A stretch of 64,000 nt of DNA, taken from Sphingomonas sp. 7/4-4. GTDB taxonomy: Bacteria; Pseudomonadota; Alphaproteobacteria; Sphingomonadales; Sphingomonadaceae. The DNA lies in NCBI RefSeq assembly GCF_027941955.1, contig NZ_CP115960.1, positions 434,001-498,000 of the forward strand. Direction: 5' to 3'. Both the position numbers and the translations under genes were made by a program. The notes under the pieces were generated by a model, which worked only from the letters and a program-made list of their open reading frames with translations, made no database searches and was not told where the DNA came from. Shown in pieces: positions 10,630 to 20,384 of this stretch. Numbering within the stretch: the first letter of the stretch is position 1; every line of letters starts with the position of its first letter.

Positions 10630-12284
10630 ATGAGTGAACGAGAGTCGATGCCTTATGACGTCGTGATCGTCGGCGCGGGCCCCTCGGGCCTCGCCGCGGC
10701 GATCCGGCTCAAGCAGCTGGCCGCGACAGGCGGGCAGGAGCTTTCGGTGTGCGTTCTCGAGAAAGGCTCCGAGGTCGGCGCGCACATCCTGTCCGGCGCC
10801 GTGGTCGATCCGCGCGCGCTCGACGAATTGCTGCCCGATTGGCGCGATCAGGGCTGCCCGCTCGCCGCCACGCCGGTCACCGAGAACCACCACTGGATCC
10901 TGACCGAGAAGGGCAGGGCCAGCTTCCCCGAGTTCATCACGCCGCCCTATCTCCACAACAAGGGCACTTATACCGGCTCGCTGGGCAATCTCTGCCGCTG
11001 GCTCGCCGGCAAGGCCGAAGAGCTCGGTGTCGAGATCTTCCCGGCTTCGCCGCCGCCGAGATTCTCTACAATGACGACGGCAGCGTGAAGGGCGTCGCCA
11101 CCGGCGACATGGGCGTCGCGCGCGATGGCACGCACAAGTCCGATTACGCTCCCGGCCTCGAGCTCCACGCCAAATACACCCTGTTCGGCGAAGGCGTCCG
11201 CGGCCATCTGTCGAAGCAGCTCCAGCGCCAGTTCGATCTGTGCAGGGACGCCCAGCCGCAGGTCTATGGCATCGGCATCAAGGAACTCTGGGATATCGAT
11301 CCGGCGAACCACGTCCCCGGCAAGGTGATCCACACCCAGGGCTGGCCGCTCAAGGATGGCGAATCCAACGGCGGCGGCTTCCTCTATCATCAGGCCGACG
11401 GGCAGGTGGCCTTGGGCTTCGTCGTCTGGCTCAACTACAAGAACCCGTATCTCTCGCCCTTCCACGAAATGCAGCGCTGGAAGACCCACCCGGCGATCGC
11501 CGCGATCCTCAAAGGCGGCAAGCGCGTCTCCTATGGCGCCCGCGCGATCAGCGACGGCGGCTGGCAATCGGTGCCCAAGCTGGTGATGCCCGGCGCCGCG
11601 CTGATCGGCGACACCGCCGGCTTCCTCAACGTGCCCCGCATCAAGGGCACCCACACTGCGATGAAATCGGGCATGATGGCCGCCGAAGCCGCCTTCGCCG
11701 CGGTCCAGGCCGGCCGTGCCGGCGACGAGCTCACTGCCTATCCCGAGGCCTACAAGACCAGCTGGGTCGAGAAGGAGTTGCGCGGCGTCCGCAACGTCGT
11801 GCCTCTGGTCAAGAAGTTCGGCGACATTTGGGGAACGATTCTATCAGGCGCGGCGATGTGGATGGAACTGCTCGGCCTGCGCTGGCCCTTCACGATGAAG
11901 CACCATCCCGATCACGAGAGCCTGTGGCACGCCAGCGCGGCCTCGCCGATCGAATATCCCAAGCCCGACGGCGTGCTGACCTTCGATCGCCTCTCCTCGG
12001 TGTTCATCTCGAACACCAATCACGAGGAGGACCAGCCGGTCCATCTGACGCTCAAGGATCCCGACATCCCGATCGGTTACAATCTTCCGGTGTACGCCGA
12101 GCCGGCCCAGCGTTACTGTCCGGCGGGTGTGTACGAGGTCGTAGGGGAAGGTGATGATCTGCGGTTCCAGATCAACGCGCAGAATTGCGTGCACTGCAAG
12201 ACCTGCGACATCAAGGACCCCACCCAGAACATCAACTGGGTGGTCCCCGAAGGTGGCGGCGGCCCCAATTACCCGAACATGTAG
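10630..12284 (+). CDS. Electron transfer flavoprotein-ubiquinone oxidoreductase, frameshifted
   Basis: Membrane-associated FAD and [4Fe-4S] enzyme passing electrons from ETF (fatty-acid and amino-acid oxidation) to ubiquinone. The N-terminus has the FAD-binding [19 protein letters not shown]. The C-terminus carries the ferredoxin-like cluster [20 protein letters not shown]. The frame changes near 11041: one C added to TTCCCGG gives [17 protein letters not shown] and about 552 residues, normal for the family. The start ATG follows AAGAGG. It probably heads a transcript with the overlapping TPR gene and ispE. Confidence 0.92.
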
Positions 12285-13878
12285 CCTTTTGGCGCTCCTC
12301 CTCGCCGGAGCGCCGCTCGCGCACGCCGCCCCCGATACGATCGCGCCCGATCCGACTGCCTATGTCCGCGCCCGCGCCGCCGATGCCGAGGGCGCGGCAC
12401 AGGCCGCCGCGGCGGGCTATGCCGAGGCGCTGGCCGCCGCGCCCGACGATGCGGTCATCGCGTTGCGCGCCTATCGCCAGGCGCTCGCCGTCGGCGATTA
12501 TGTCCTCGCCAGCCGCGCCGGTGCGGTGCTGGTCAAGGCAGGGGTCGCGCCGCCCGATGCCGCGGTGCTCGCCTTTGCGATCGCGCTCAAGAGCCGCGAC
12601 GCCATCGGCGCCCGCCGCGCCGCCGATCTTCTCGCCAAGGGTCCGTTCGATTTTCTCGCGCCCGCGCTTCGGGCATGGCTCGCCTTCGATCGCGGCGAGG
12701 ACGCCGTCGCCTTGCTCGATTCCGCACCCGGCGATGCGCTCGCACGGCGCTACACCCAGCGGCACCGCATGCTGCTGCTGATCGCCTCGAAGCGCACCAA
12801 TGAAGCGATGGCGGCGATTGCCTCCGAACTCGCCGTCACCGACAGCGAAGATGCCCGGATCGACGCGGCGACATTGCTCGGCGAAACCGGCGCGCGCGAT
12901 TCCGCGCGCCAGTTGCTCGCGGGCGGCCGCCCCGGATATGAGCGGCTGCGCAAACAGCTCGGCAAGCGCCACAAGCCCGATGCCGCGTTCGGCGCCTCGC
13001 GGATGTTCCTCGAACTCGCGGTAGAGATCGCCGGCGAGGACATGGAATCGCTGTCGGTGGTGCTCACCCGCGCGGCTTTGCTGCTCGATCCCCGCGACGA
13101 CCGCGCCCGCCTGTTTCTCGCCGAGGCGCTGTCGCGGGGCGGCGCGCACGATCTCGCGCTCGGCGTGCTGGCGGAAGTGGGCAAGGACAGCCCCTTCGTG
13201 CGCGGCGCGGCGGCGGGCCGGGTCGCGGTGTTGCGCCGTGCGGGCCGCACCGACGAGGCGCTGGCGCTAGCCGGAACGCTCGCGACCGGCGCGCAGGCGA
13301 CCAGCGCCGACAGCGAGACTTGGGGCGACCTGCTCGTCGATCAGGGCCGCTTCGATCTTGCCGCCGCGGCCTATGGCGCCGCGATCGCGCGCGACGGCGG
13401 CGACGATAATTGGCTGCTGCACTATCTCCACGGCCGCGCGCTCGATCGCGCCGGCCACTGGAGCGAGGCGCTGCCGGCACTCCAGCGTGCGGTGGCATTG
13501 GGTCCCGATCAGGCGCCGGCGCTCAAATATCTCGGTTATGCGCAGGTCGCACGCGGCGAGAACATCGCCGAGGCGCAGAAGCTGCTCGAGCGCGCCCGGA
13601 CGCTCAAGCCCGAGGATGCGGAGATCGCCGATCTGCTCGCCTGGGCCTGGTATCAGAGCGGCGATGTCGCGAAGGCGCTGCCCTTGCTCGAGCGCGCGGT
13701 GCAGGGCGATCCCGCCGCGGCGCGCGCCAACGAGCATCTCGGCGATGCTTATTGGCGGCTGGGGCGGCATTACGAGGCGCGCTATGCATGGCGCGCCGCC
13801 GCGCTCACGGCCGAGAATGAAGCGACTGCGCGGCTCGATGCCAAGCTCGCGCACGGATTGAAGCCCCGGGCCAATTGA
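12253..13878 (+). CDS. Exported tetratricopeptide-repeat protein
   Basis: About 540 residues of TPR-type helical pairs behind a signal peptide. Clear repeats are near the C-terminus ([57 protein letters not shown]). I take the GTG at 12253, inside the ETF-QO gene, because it yields a full signal peptide (basic n-region, [15 protein letters not shown]). TTG at 12289 would give a shorter one without charge. The exact start is uncertain. Its stop overlaps the ispE start (TGATG), so the two are coupled. Function is unknown; assembly or scaffolding in the envelope is a guess. Confidence 0.8.
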   Translation: MAAAPITRTCSLLALLLAGAPLAHAAPDTIAPDPTAYVRARAADAEGAAQAAAAGYAEALAAAPDDAVIALRAYRQALAVGDYVLASRAGAVLVKAGVAPPDAAVLAFAIALKSRDAIGARRAADLLAKGPFDFLAPALRAWLAFDRGEDAVALLDSAPGDALARRYTQRHRMLLLIASKRTNEAMAAIASELAVTDSEDARIDAATLLGETGARDSARQLLAGGRPGYERLRKQLGKRHKPDAAFGASRMFLELAVEIAGEDMESLSVVLTRAALLLDPRDDRARLFLAEALSRGGAHDLALGVLAEVGKDSPFVRGAAAGRVAVLRRAGRTDEALALAGTLATGAQATSADSETWGDLLVDQGRFDLAAAAYGAAIARDGGDDNWLLHYLHGRALDRAGHWSEALPALQRAVALGPDQAPALKYLGYAQVARGENIAEAQKLLERARTLKPEDAEIADLLAWAWYQSGDVAKALPLLERAVQGDPAAARANEHLGDAYWRLGRHYEARYAWRAAALTAENEATARLDAKLAHGLKPRAN

Positions 13879-14684
13879 TGCTGACCGAAATCGCGCGCGC
13901 CAAGCTCAATCTGGCGCTCCACGTCCGCGCCCGCCGCCCCGACGGCTATCACGAGCTGGAGACGCTGTTCGCGTTCGTGAAATTCGGCGACGTGCTGCGG
14001 ATCGCGCCCGCCGCGGCGCCTGCTTTCCGGATCACGGGACCGTTCGCCGACAAGCTGACCGGCGAAGGCGACAACCTCGTCACGCGCGCCGCGGCGCGTT
14101 TCGCCGAGGGATTCGGTGGCGGCGCGCATGCCATCGAGCTCGAAAAGCATCTGCCCGTCGCCTCCGGCATCGGCGGCGGCTCGGCCGATGCCGCCGCAAC
14201 CTTGCGTGCGCTGGCGAAGCTGCACGGCGTGGCCCTCGACGATTCCCGGCTCTTCGCGATCGCCCACAGTCTCGGTTCGGACGTCCCCGCCTGTCTGCTG
14301 GGCAGGACTGCGCTCGGCAAAGGCAGAGGCGAGCAGCTTCAGCCGGTACCGGGCATGCCCGGCACGCCGGTGTTGTTGGTCAACCCCGGCGTCGCGGTCT
14401 CCACCGCCGAAGTGTTCTGCCGCTGGGACGGTATCGACCACGGGCCGCTCGGCCCCGATCCGCTGGCCGGCCGCAACGATCTCGAAGCCCCGGCCCGCGC
14501 GATTGCCCCGGTGATCGGCGAAGTGCTGGCAGCGCTCTCCGGACTACCCGGCGTCACGCTCGCGCGCATGTCCGGTTCGGGCGCAACCTGCTTCGCGTTA
14601 TTCGAAACCGTCGAGGCCTGCGCTGAGGCTGCTGCAGCGGTGAAACGTCCAGGATGGTGGAGTGTCATGACGAAACTGGCCTGA
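13878..14684 (+). CDS. ispE: 4-diphosphocytidyl-2-C-methyl-D-erythritol kinase IspE
   Basis: GHMP kinase that phosphorylates CDP-methylerythritol in the MEP route to isoprenoids. Visible motifs: the N-terminal AKLNLALHV, RRPDGYHELET, the ATP-binding loop PVASGIGGGSADAAATLR and the C-terminal MSGSGATCFALF. 268 residues in one intact frame. The start ATG overlaps the TPR gene's TGA by one base. Essential housekeeping gene, good evidence that the sequence is from a functional chromosome. Confidence 0.95.
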   Translation: MLTEIARAKLNLALHVRARRPDGYHELETLFAFVKFGDVLRIAPAAAPAFRITGPFADKLTGEGDNLVTRAAARFAEGFGGGAHAIELEKHLPVASGIGGGSADAAATLRALAKLHGVALDDSRLFAIAHSLGSDVPACLLGRTALGKGRGEQLQPVPGMPGTPVLLVNPGVAVSTAEVFCRWDGIDHGPLGPDPLAGRNDLEAPARAIAPVIGEVLAALSGLPGVTLARMSGSGATCFALFETVEACAEAAAAVKRPGWWSVMTKLA

Positions 14685-14691
14685 TCTCGCT

Positions 14692-14713
14692 CCCCTTCCG
14701 CTTGCGGGAGGGG
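14692..14713. terminator. Hairpin between convergent ispE and 2OG-oxygenase genes
   Basis: CCCCTTCCGC-TT-GCGGGAGGGG forms a 10-bp stem with one G-T pair just after the ispE stop. There is no T-run, so if it terminates it is not a classical intrinsic terminator. Its CCCC..GGGG ends resemble the CTCCC/GGGAG hairpins of the larger intergenic elements at 17346, 44127, 44530 and 46451. Confidence 0.5.
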
Positions 14714-14746
14714 TCGGGGAGGGAAGCTAGTTGCTCAGTCGACCCT

Positions 14747-15292
14747 TCAACTCCGCTTCCCCGTCCACGCCACCAGCGCATGACGAACCCCCGCGTCACC
14801 GGCGTAACCCGATGGATCATCCGCGACCGGAACAGCCGCGCCCCACCGCGCGGCAGCGTCCGCGGCAATCCCATCGCCGGCGCGATCTCCAGCACGCCGC
14901 CTTCGTAATCGCCTGCGTCGGACAGTTCGACCGAAACCGAGATCCGCCGTTCCTCATAGCGATCGATCCCGGCATCCGAATGCCAGGTCTGGAAATGCGC
15001 CCCCACCTCGTAGCGGATGAACTGAATGTCCTCGAACACCGGATCGACCTCGGTCTCGAACCGCGCTGCGGCCTCGGCGAACAGCGCGTCGAGCCGATCG
15101 TGGATCCAGGCGGTTTCGGAATCGCGGGACCAATAGCAGCGTTCGGCCTGCCGCGTCCGCGCGTCGACATGATCTCGCGGCGCCGTTCCACACCGTCGCC
15201 GGCTCGAGGGTTTCCCGCGCCGCAAGCGCGATGATCGCCGCGCATTCGGAGGCACCGAACGCCTCGGGAAAATCGAGATAGGGCAGGGCCAC
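14747..15292 (-). CDS. 2OG-Fe(II) oxygenase (PKHD/Fe2OG fold), two frameshifts
   Basis: Fe(II)- and 2-oxoglutarate-dependent dioxygenase of about 180 residues; substrate unknown. The iron-binding HxD is in FQTWHSDAG, the distal His in SRMIHRVTPVTRG and the 2OG-binding Arg follows. GTG start at 15292. The N-terminal part (PYLDFPEAFGASECAAII) joins the core when one base is added near 15178 (WNGAARDHVDARTR). The end becomes VRHALVAWTGKRS-stop when a G is added to the five-base run near 14790. Both are likely base-call errors. A separate prolyl-hydroxylase-like enzyme is at 40650-41387. Confidence 0.75.
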
Positions 15293-15361
15293 GCCTCTTG
15301 GCTAGGACGGCCCGTACCGAGAGACAATAGTTCGTCGAAAGCCTCGTTTCGGCGGCGCGAA

Positions 15362-15376
15362 GTTCCCCTCTTGTTC
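15362..15376 (+). promoter_or_regulatory. LexA (SOS) box upstream of recA
   Basis: GTTC-CCCTCTT-GTTC matches exactly the alphaproteobacterial LexA consensus GTTC-N7-GTTC and lies 78 bases before the recA ATG. The second half-site is also the left arm of a palindrome, TTGTTC-CATGA-GAACAA (15371-15387). Position and match make SOS control of recA very likely. Confidence 0.85.
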
Positions 15377-15454
15377 CATGAGAACAAATGCTGTACATGC
15401 TGCACGCACAAGGTTGAACGCGGCAGTCAAACGCTCTAGCGACGGGGATACAAA

Positions 15455-16525
15455 ATGGCAGCTTCACTCAAGGTGATCGACGGCAACATGGCAGTATCCA
15501 CGGACAAGCAGAAGGCGCTCGACGCCGCATTGGCGCAGATCGATCGCGCCTTCGGCAAGGGTAGCGCGATGCGCCTTGGCTCGAAAGAGACGATGCAGGT
15601 CGAGACGATCTCCACCGGCTCGCTCGGGCTCGATATCGCGCTCGGCGTCGGCGGGCTGCCGCGCGGCCGCGTCATCGAAGTCTACGGCCCGGAAAGCTCG
15701 GGCAAGACCACGCTCGCGCTCCACGTCATTGCCGAGGCCCAGCGTGGCGGTGGCACCGCGGCGTTCGTCGATGCCGAGCATGCGCTCGATCCCGTTTATG
15801 CCAAGAAGCTCGGGGTCAATATCGACGAGTTGATCGTCTCGCAGCCGGATACCGGCGAGCAGGCGCTCGAGATCGTCGACACTTTGGTCCGCTCGAACGC
15901 AATCGACGTGCTCGTCATCGATTCGGTCGCCGCTCTGGTCCCCCGTGCCGAGATCGAGGGCGAGATGGGCGACAGCCATGTCGGCCTGCAGGCGCGCCTG
16001 ATGTCGCAGTCGCTGCGCAAGCTCACCGGCTCGATCAGCCGCTCGCGCTGCATGGTGATCTTCATCAACCAGCTGCGCATGAAGATCGGCGTGATGTACG
16101 GCAATCCCGAGACCACGACCGGCGGCAACGCGCTCAAATTCTATGCCTCGGTCCGGCTCGACATCCGCCGCACCGGCCAGATCAAGGACCGCGACGAGAT
16201 CATCGGCAACACCACGCGCGTGAAGGTCGTCAAGAACAAGGTCGCGCCGCCGTTCAAGCAGGTCGAGTTCGACATCATGTACGGCCAGGGTATCTCCAAG
16301 ATCGGCGAGATCCTCGATCTCGGGGTCAAGGCCGGACTGGTCGAGAAATCGGGTGCGTGGTTCAGCTATGACAGCATCCGCATCGGCCAGGGCCGCGAGA
16401 ATTCGAAGACCTTCCTCAAGGAAAATCCCGAGCTCTGCACGCGCCTCGAAGCGGCGATCCGCAACCGCACCGATCAGGTCGCCGAAGGGTTGATGGCCGG
16501 TCCGGAGCCGGATGACGATCTCTGA
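15455..16525 (+). CDS. recA: Recombinase RecA
   Basis: DNA-dependent ATPase for strand exchange and co-protease for LexA cleavage. Walker [10 protein letters not shown], Walker [10 protein letters not shown], the L1 loop region ([14 protein letters not shown]) and L2 ([20 protein letters not shown]) are intact, as is the C-terminal acidic tail EPDDDL. 356 residues in one frame. Start ATG follows ACGGGGA. Flanked upstream by a LexA box and downstream by a strong hairpin terminator, so it is monocistronic. Confidence 0.98.
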   Translation: MAASLKVIDGNMAVSTDKQKALDAALAQIDRAFGKGSAMRLGSKETMQVETISTGSLGLDIALGVGGLPRGRVIEVYGPESSGKTTLALHVIAEAQRGGGTAAFVDAEHALDPVYAKKLGVNIDELIVSQPDTGEQALEIVDTLVRSNAIDVLVIDSVAALVPRAEIEGEMGDSHVGLQARLMSQSLRKLTGSISRSRCMVIFINQLRMKIGVMYGNPETTTGGNALKFYASVRLDIRRTGQIKDRDEIIGNTTRVKVVKNKVAPPFKQVEFDIMYGQGISKIGEILDLGVKAGLVEKSGAWFSYDSIRIGQGRENSKTFLKENPELCTRLEAAIRNRTDQVAEGLMAGPEPDDDL

Positions 16526-16598
16526 GCGGACCCTCACTAGTTTTTCGACCGCGCCGGCGTGAATCGCGCCAGCGGCGGTCACGGGCTCAGCCCATCGG

Positions 16599-16630
16599 AA
16601 GACCCGGCGCATTGCCCTGCGCCGGGTCTT
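16599..16630 (+). terminator. Rho-independent terminator of recA
   Basis: A perfect 13-bp stem, AAGACCCGGCGCA / TGCGCCGGGTCTT, with a six-base loop, followed by TCCGTTTGTT. It lies 74 bases after the recA stop and before the GST gene. Confidence 0.9.
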
Positions 16631-16707
16631 TCCGTTTGTTGCTTATAGGCGCAACTTAATGAGCGAATCCGCGGGCAAAGTGCGAAGCTAAGGGAAGCCA
16701 ATCCAAC

Positions 16708-17331
16708 ATGATCACGGTCCATCACCTCGAGAATTCACGCTCGCAGCGTGTCTTGTGGCTGCTCGAGGAGCTGGCGCTTCCCTACACGGTGAAGCGCTAT
16801 CAGCGGAACAAGGCGACGATGCTCGCTCCGCCCGAATTGCGGCAGGTTCACCCGCTCGGCAAGTCGCCGGTGATCGACGATGACGGCCTCGTCGTCGCCG
16901 AGACCGGGGCGATCGTCGAATATCTGGTCGAAAAGGCCGATGGCCGCCTCGGCGCGCCGGCGCATCGCGACGATGCGCTGCGCTATCGTCATTTCCTCCA
17001 TTATGCCGAGGGCTCGCTGATGCCGCCCTTGTACGTCAAGCTGGTGCTCGGCCGGGTTCCGCTGTTGGGCAAGACCGCGCAGAAGAAGTACCAGCCGATG
17101 ATCGACGTCCATCTCGATTATGTCGAAGCCGAGCTCGCCGCGCGCCCCTGGTTCGCCGGCAAGGACTTCACCGCCGCCGACATCATGATGAGCTTCCCGC
17201 TCGAAGCCGGAGCCAACCGCGCCGCCGCCACCGAAGGCCGCCCGCACATCGCCGCCTGGCTCGGCAAGATCCACGCCCGACCCGCCTATCAGGCGGCGCT
17301 GAAAGCCGGCGGACCTTATGCTTATGCCTAG
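16708..17331 (+). CDS. Glutathione S-transferase family protein
   Basis: Cytosolic GST of 207 residues. The thioredoxin-like N-domain holds the Ser of NSRSQRVLWLLEEL and the cis-Pro of LGKSPVIDDDG, then AETGAIVEYL, which binds the glutathione gamma-glutamyl group. The helical C-domain has the folding motif FAGKDFTAADIMMSF. Substrate not predictable. It stands alone between the recA terminator and a palindromic repeat region. Confidence 0.92.
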   Translation: MITVHHLENSRSQRVLWLLEELALPYTVKRYQRNKATMLAPPELRQVHPLGKSPVIDDDGLVVAETGAIVEYLVEKADGRLGAPAHRDDALRYRHFLHYAEGSLMPPLYVKLVLGRVPLLGKTAQKKYQPMIDVHLDYVEAELAARPWFAGKDFTAADIMMSFPLEAGANRAAATEGRPHIAAWLGKIHARPAYQAALKAGGPYAYA

Positions 17332-17345
17332 GTCGGGGTTCTTCT

Positions 17346-17506
17346 CCTCTCCCGGTGGGAGAGGTAGCGAAGCTTGGCAGCTTGCTGCCTAGCGTAGCTG
17401 GGTGAGGGTTTCCTGCTATCGTTGGGGCGATCCCCTCACCCAGCTACGACTAAGCCTCTGCTGCGCAGAGACTAAGTCTGCGCAACCCTCTCCCGACGGG
17501 AGAGGG
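17346..17506. repeat. Composite palindromic intergenic element bracketed by CCTCTCCC/GGGAGAGG hairpins
   Basis: Begins with CCTCTCCC-GGT-GGGAGAGG (17346-17364) and ends with CCCTCTCCC-GAC-GGGAGAGGG (17486-17506). Between them lie GGCAGC-TT-GCTGCC, a perfect 16-bp inverted repeat (17393-17408 with 17433-17448, CGTAGCTGGGTGAGGG and complement), the small hairpin ATCG..CGAT in its loop, and CTCTGC-TGC-GCAGAG. Same design as the element at 46451-46652. The remaining gap, 17507-17686, shows no gene. Confidence 0.85.
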
Positions 17507-17686
17507 GTCGCACGCTTGCAATGTAGGATTTCGTCTGCTTGTCTCATGAAGCCGGAAGCCCGGCCGCTCTTTGACCTGGTCGACACCCTGCAGCCGCGAA
17601 AACCCACGCAATAAAGTTACGAGATCAACTGCGTTTCGGCCAACTGAGTCAATTTAAGCGCCCGATAGCCTTCGCAGGACCACGGC

Positions 17687-19018
17687 CTAGGCCGGGGGTT
17701 TGCCGTAATCCTCGAACCGCTCCTCGGCGCCGGGAACCGGTGCCTGCGGCAGCACGATCGCCTCGTCGGGAGACTGCGGCGGATCGAGCTGGCCCTCCCA
17801 GCGCGCCACCACCGTCGCGGCGACGGCGTTGCCGATCACGTTGGTCGCGGTGCGGCCCATGTCGAGGAAATGGTCGACGGCGAGGATCAGCAATATGCCC
17901 GCTTCGGGGATCTGAAAGTGCGACAGCGTGCCGGTGATCACCACCAGGCTGGCGCGCGGCACGCCGGCGATGCCCTTGCTGGTGATCATCAGCATCAGCA
18001 GCATCGTGATCATCGTCCCCCAGTCGAGGTGGATGCCGTAGGCCTGCGCGATGAAGATCGACGCGAACGTCATGTACATCATCGAGCCGTCGAGATTGAA
18101 AGAATAGCCGAGCGGCAGCACGAAGCTGGCGATCCGCGGCGGCACGCCGAACTTGTCGAGCGCCTCGAGCGTCCGCGGATAGGCGGCCTCGGACGAAGCC
18201 GTCGAGAAGCCGAGCAGGATCGGATCGCGCAGATAGCGCAGCAGCGTGCCGGTGCGCGGGCCGACGAACACGAAGCAGGCGCCGAGCAGCACCGCCCACA
18301 GCGTGAACAGGCCAAGATAGAAGGTGCCCATGAAGTAAGCGAGGTCGCCGACCACGCCCAGCCCGCGCGTCGCCAGCGTCCGCGCCACCGCGCAGAACAC
18401 CGCCACCGGCGCGAACAACATGACATAGCCGGTGACCGTCAGCATCACCGCGACCAAAGCCTCGAGGCCACGGACCAGCGGGGCGCCTCTTTCGCCCACC
18501 GCGGCGAGCCCGACGCCGAAGAACAGCGAGAAGATCACCAGCTGGAGGATGTCGTTGGTCGCCATCGCATCGATCGCGGAGGTCGGCACGATGTGGATGA
18601 AGAACTTGGCGGCGTCGAAGCCAGAGCGGTCGACTCCGCTCGATGCCGCCGCATCGGGCAGCGGCAAATTTAGGCCGACGCCCGGCTGGAGGAGGTTGAC
18701 CAGCAACAGGCCGAGGGTCAGCGAGACGAGGCTGGCGGTGACGAACCAGAAGAACGCCTTGATGCCCACCCGGCCGATCGCGCCGGTGCCGCCCATATGC
18801 GCGATGCCGACGACCAGGGTCGAAACCACCAGGGGTGCGATGATCATCTTGATCAGGTGGAGGAACATCTGGGTCGGGATGTCGAACCAGTAGCTGATCG
18901 CGGCGAGGTGCGCGGTTCCCGCCGCGGTGCCGTCGTCATAGGCGACATTCAGTCCCCAGCCGATCAGGCCGCCCAGCAGCAGCCCGGCCAGAATGAACCA
19001 CGTCAGTCGCTTACCCAC
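17687..19018 (-). CDS. dctA: C4-dicarboxylate:cation symporter DctA (DAACS family)
   Basis: Inner-membrane symporter for succinate, fumarate or malate with sodium or protons; glutamate/aspartate is an alternative substrate in this family. 443 residues, about eight membrane segments plus two re-entrant loops. Family motifs visible: SSEAAYPRTLEAL (serine-rich HP1), YSFNLDGSMMYMTFASIFIAQ and AVDHFLDMGRTATNVIGNAVAA, which bears the substrate-binding Asp, Arg and Asn. Frame intact. Single-gene unit divergent from the M24 peptidase. Confidence 0.9.
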   Translation of the reverse strand: MGKRLTWFILAGLLLGGLIGWGLNVAYDDGTAAGTAHLAAISYWFDIPTQMFLHLIKMIIAPLVVSTLVVGIAHMGGTGAIGRVGIKAFFWFVTASLVSLTLGLLLVNLLQPGVGLNLPLPDAAASSGVDRSGFDAAKFFIHIVPTSAIDAMATNDILQLVIFSLFFGVGLAAVGERGAPLVRGLEALVAVMLTVTGYVMLFAPVAVFCAVARTLATRGLGVVGDLAYFMGTFYLGLFTLWAVLLGACFVFVGPRTGTLLRYLRDPILLGFSTASSEAAYPRTLEALDKFGVPPRIASFVLPLGYSFNLDGSMMYMTFASIFIAQAYGIHLDWGTMITMLLMLMITSKGIAGVPRASLVVITGTLSHFQIPEAGILLILAVDHFLDMGRTATNVIGNAVAATVVARWEGQLDPPQSPDEAIVLPQAPVPGAEERFEDYGKPPA

Positions 19019-19119
19019 GAATTTCCCCTAAGACAGTTCGCGGCAGGGAAGGGGATTGTCGCGGCCGGGTCAAGCACCCTATCGCAGCCGTCCACGCAAT
19101 TCTTGCCGGAGTCGTCCCG

Positions 19120-20384
19120 ATGCTACACCCGTCCAGCCTCAGCCGCCGCACGCTGATCCGGGCGGCCGGCGCGGTGCCGCTGCTGGCGCTGCCGGGGGTG
19201 CTCCGTGCCGCCGATATCCATGTGTCGGACCTGAAGGACATCACCACTGGCGCGCAGCCGATCGGCCCGGGGAGCGCAAGGCGCGCATCGCCCGCGCGCA
19301 GGCGCTGATGCAGGCGAACGGCATCGGCGCGGTGCTGATCGAGCCGGGATCGTCGCTGATCTATTTCACCGGCGTGCGCTGGAGCCGCAGCGAACGGCTG
19401 ACCTGCGTCGTCCTCCCGGTCGAAGGCGAGCCCTGCATCGTCACGCCGTTCTTCGAAGAGCCCTCGGTCCGCGAGAGCCTCGCCATCCCCGCGGAGGTGC
19501 GCGTGTGGCAGGAAGACGAGGACCCGCTCAAGGTGGTCGCCGGCTTCCTCAAGGACCGCAAGCTCGCCACGAAGCCGGTCGGGATCGAGGAGACCAACCG
19601 TTATTTCATCGTCGACGGGCTCCAGCGCGCGCTGCCCGGCGCGAAGATCGTCTCGGCCAATCCGGTCGTGCGTGGCTGCCGGATGATCAAGACCGCGCCC
19701 GAGCTCGCGCTGATGCAGCTCGCCACCGACGTGACGATTGCCGCCTATCGCTGGACATATCCCCGGATCACCGCGGGCATGACCCCGCAGGACATCGCCG
19801 CATTGATGAGCGCCGCGACGCGCAAGCTCGGCGGCTCGAACGAGTGGAACCTGATCCTGCTCGGCGAGGCGGCCGCCTATCCGCACGGCAGCGGCAAGCC
19901 GCAGAAGGTGGTGCCCGGCGAAGTCGTGCTGATGGATTGCGGCTGCAGCGTGCAGGGCTATCAGTCCGATGTGTCCCGCAGCTTCGTCTTCGGCACGGCG
20001 AGCGCCGAGCAGCGCAAAGTCTGGGACACAGTCGCCCGCGGCCAGCAGATCGCGCTCGAGGCGGCGAAGCTCGGCGCGCCCGCCGGGTCAGTGGATGACG
20101 CGGTGCGCGGCTATTATACGTCGCTCGGCTATGGCCCGGACTACAAGCTGCCCGGCCTCTCGCATCGTACCGGCCACGGCATCGGCATGGACGGGCACGA
20201 GCCGGTAAACCTCGTCCGCGGCGAGAAGACCCGGCTCGCGCCCGGTATGTGCTTCTCGAACGAGCCGGGCATCTACATCCCCGGCAGCTTCGGCATCCGG
20301 CTCGAGGATTGCTTCCATATGACCGAGACCGGCCCGAAATGGTTCAGCGTGCCGCCCAAGTCGATCGATCGCCCGTTCGAGTGA
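19120..20384 (+). CDS. Tat-exported M24-family Xaa-Pro aminopeptidase-like protein, frameshifted
   Basis: Pita-bread-fold dimetal peptidase, probably cutting X-Pro bonds or acting as a creatinase-like enzyme. N-terminus SRRTLIRAAG is a twin-arginine signal. The metal ligands fit M24: Asp in LMDCGCSVQGYQSDVSR, His in HRTGHGIGMDGHE and Glu in CFSNEPGIY and IRLEDCF. The signal is in a different frame from the body; adding one C to the CCC near 19267 gives QPIGPGERKARIARAQ. About 421 residues when joined. Its TGA overlaps the GTG of the lipid-kinase gene. Confidence 0.85.

Noticed and set aside
17346..17506. Possible CRISPR or attachment site
   Set aside because: The repeats are inverted rather than direct and evenly spaced, no cas or integrase gene is near, and no tRNA gene is present.
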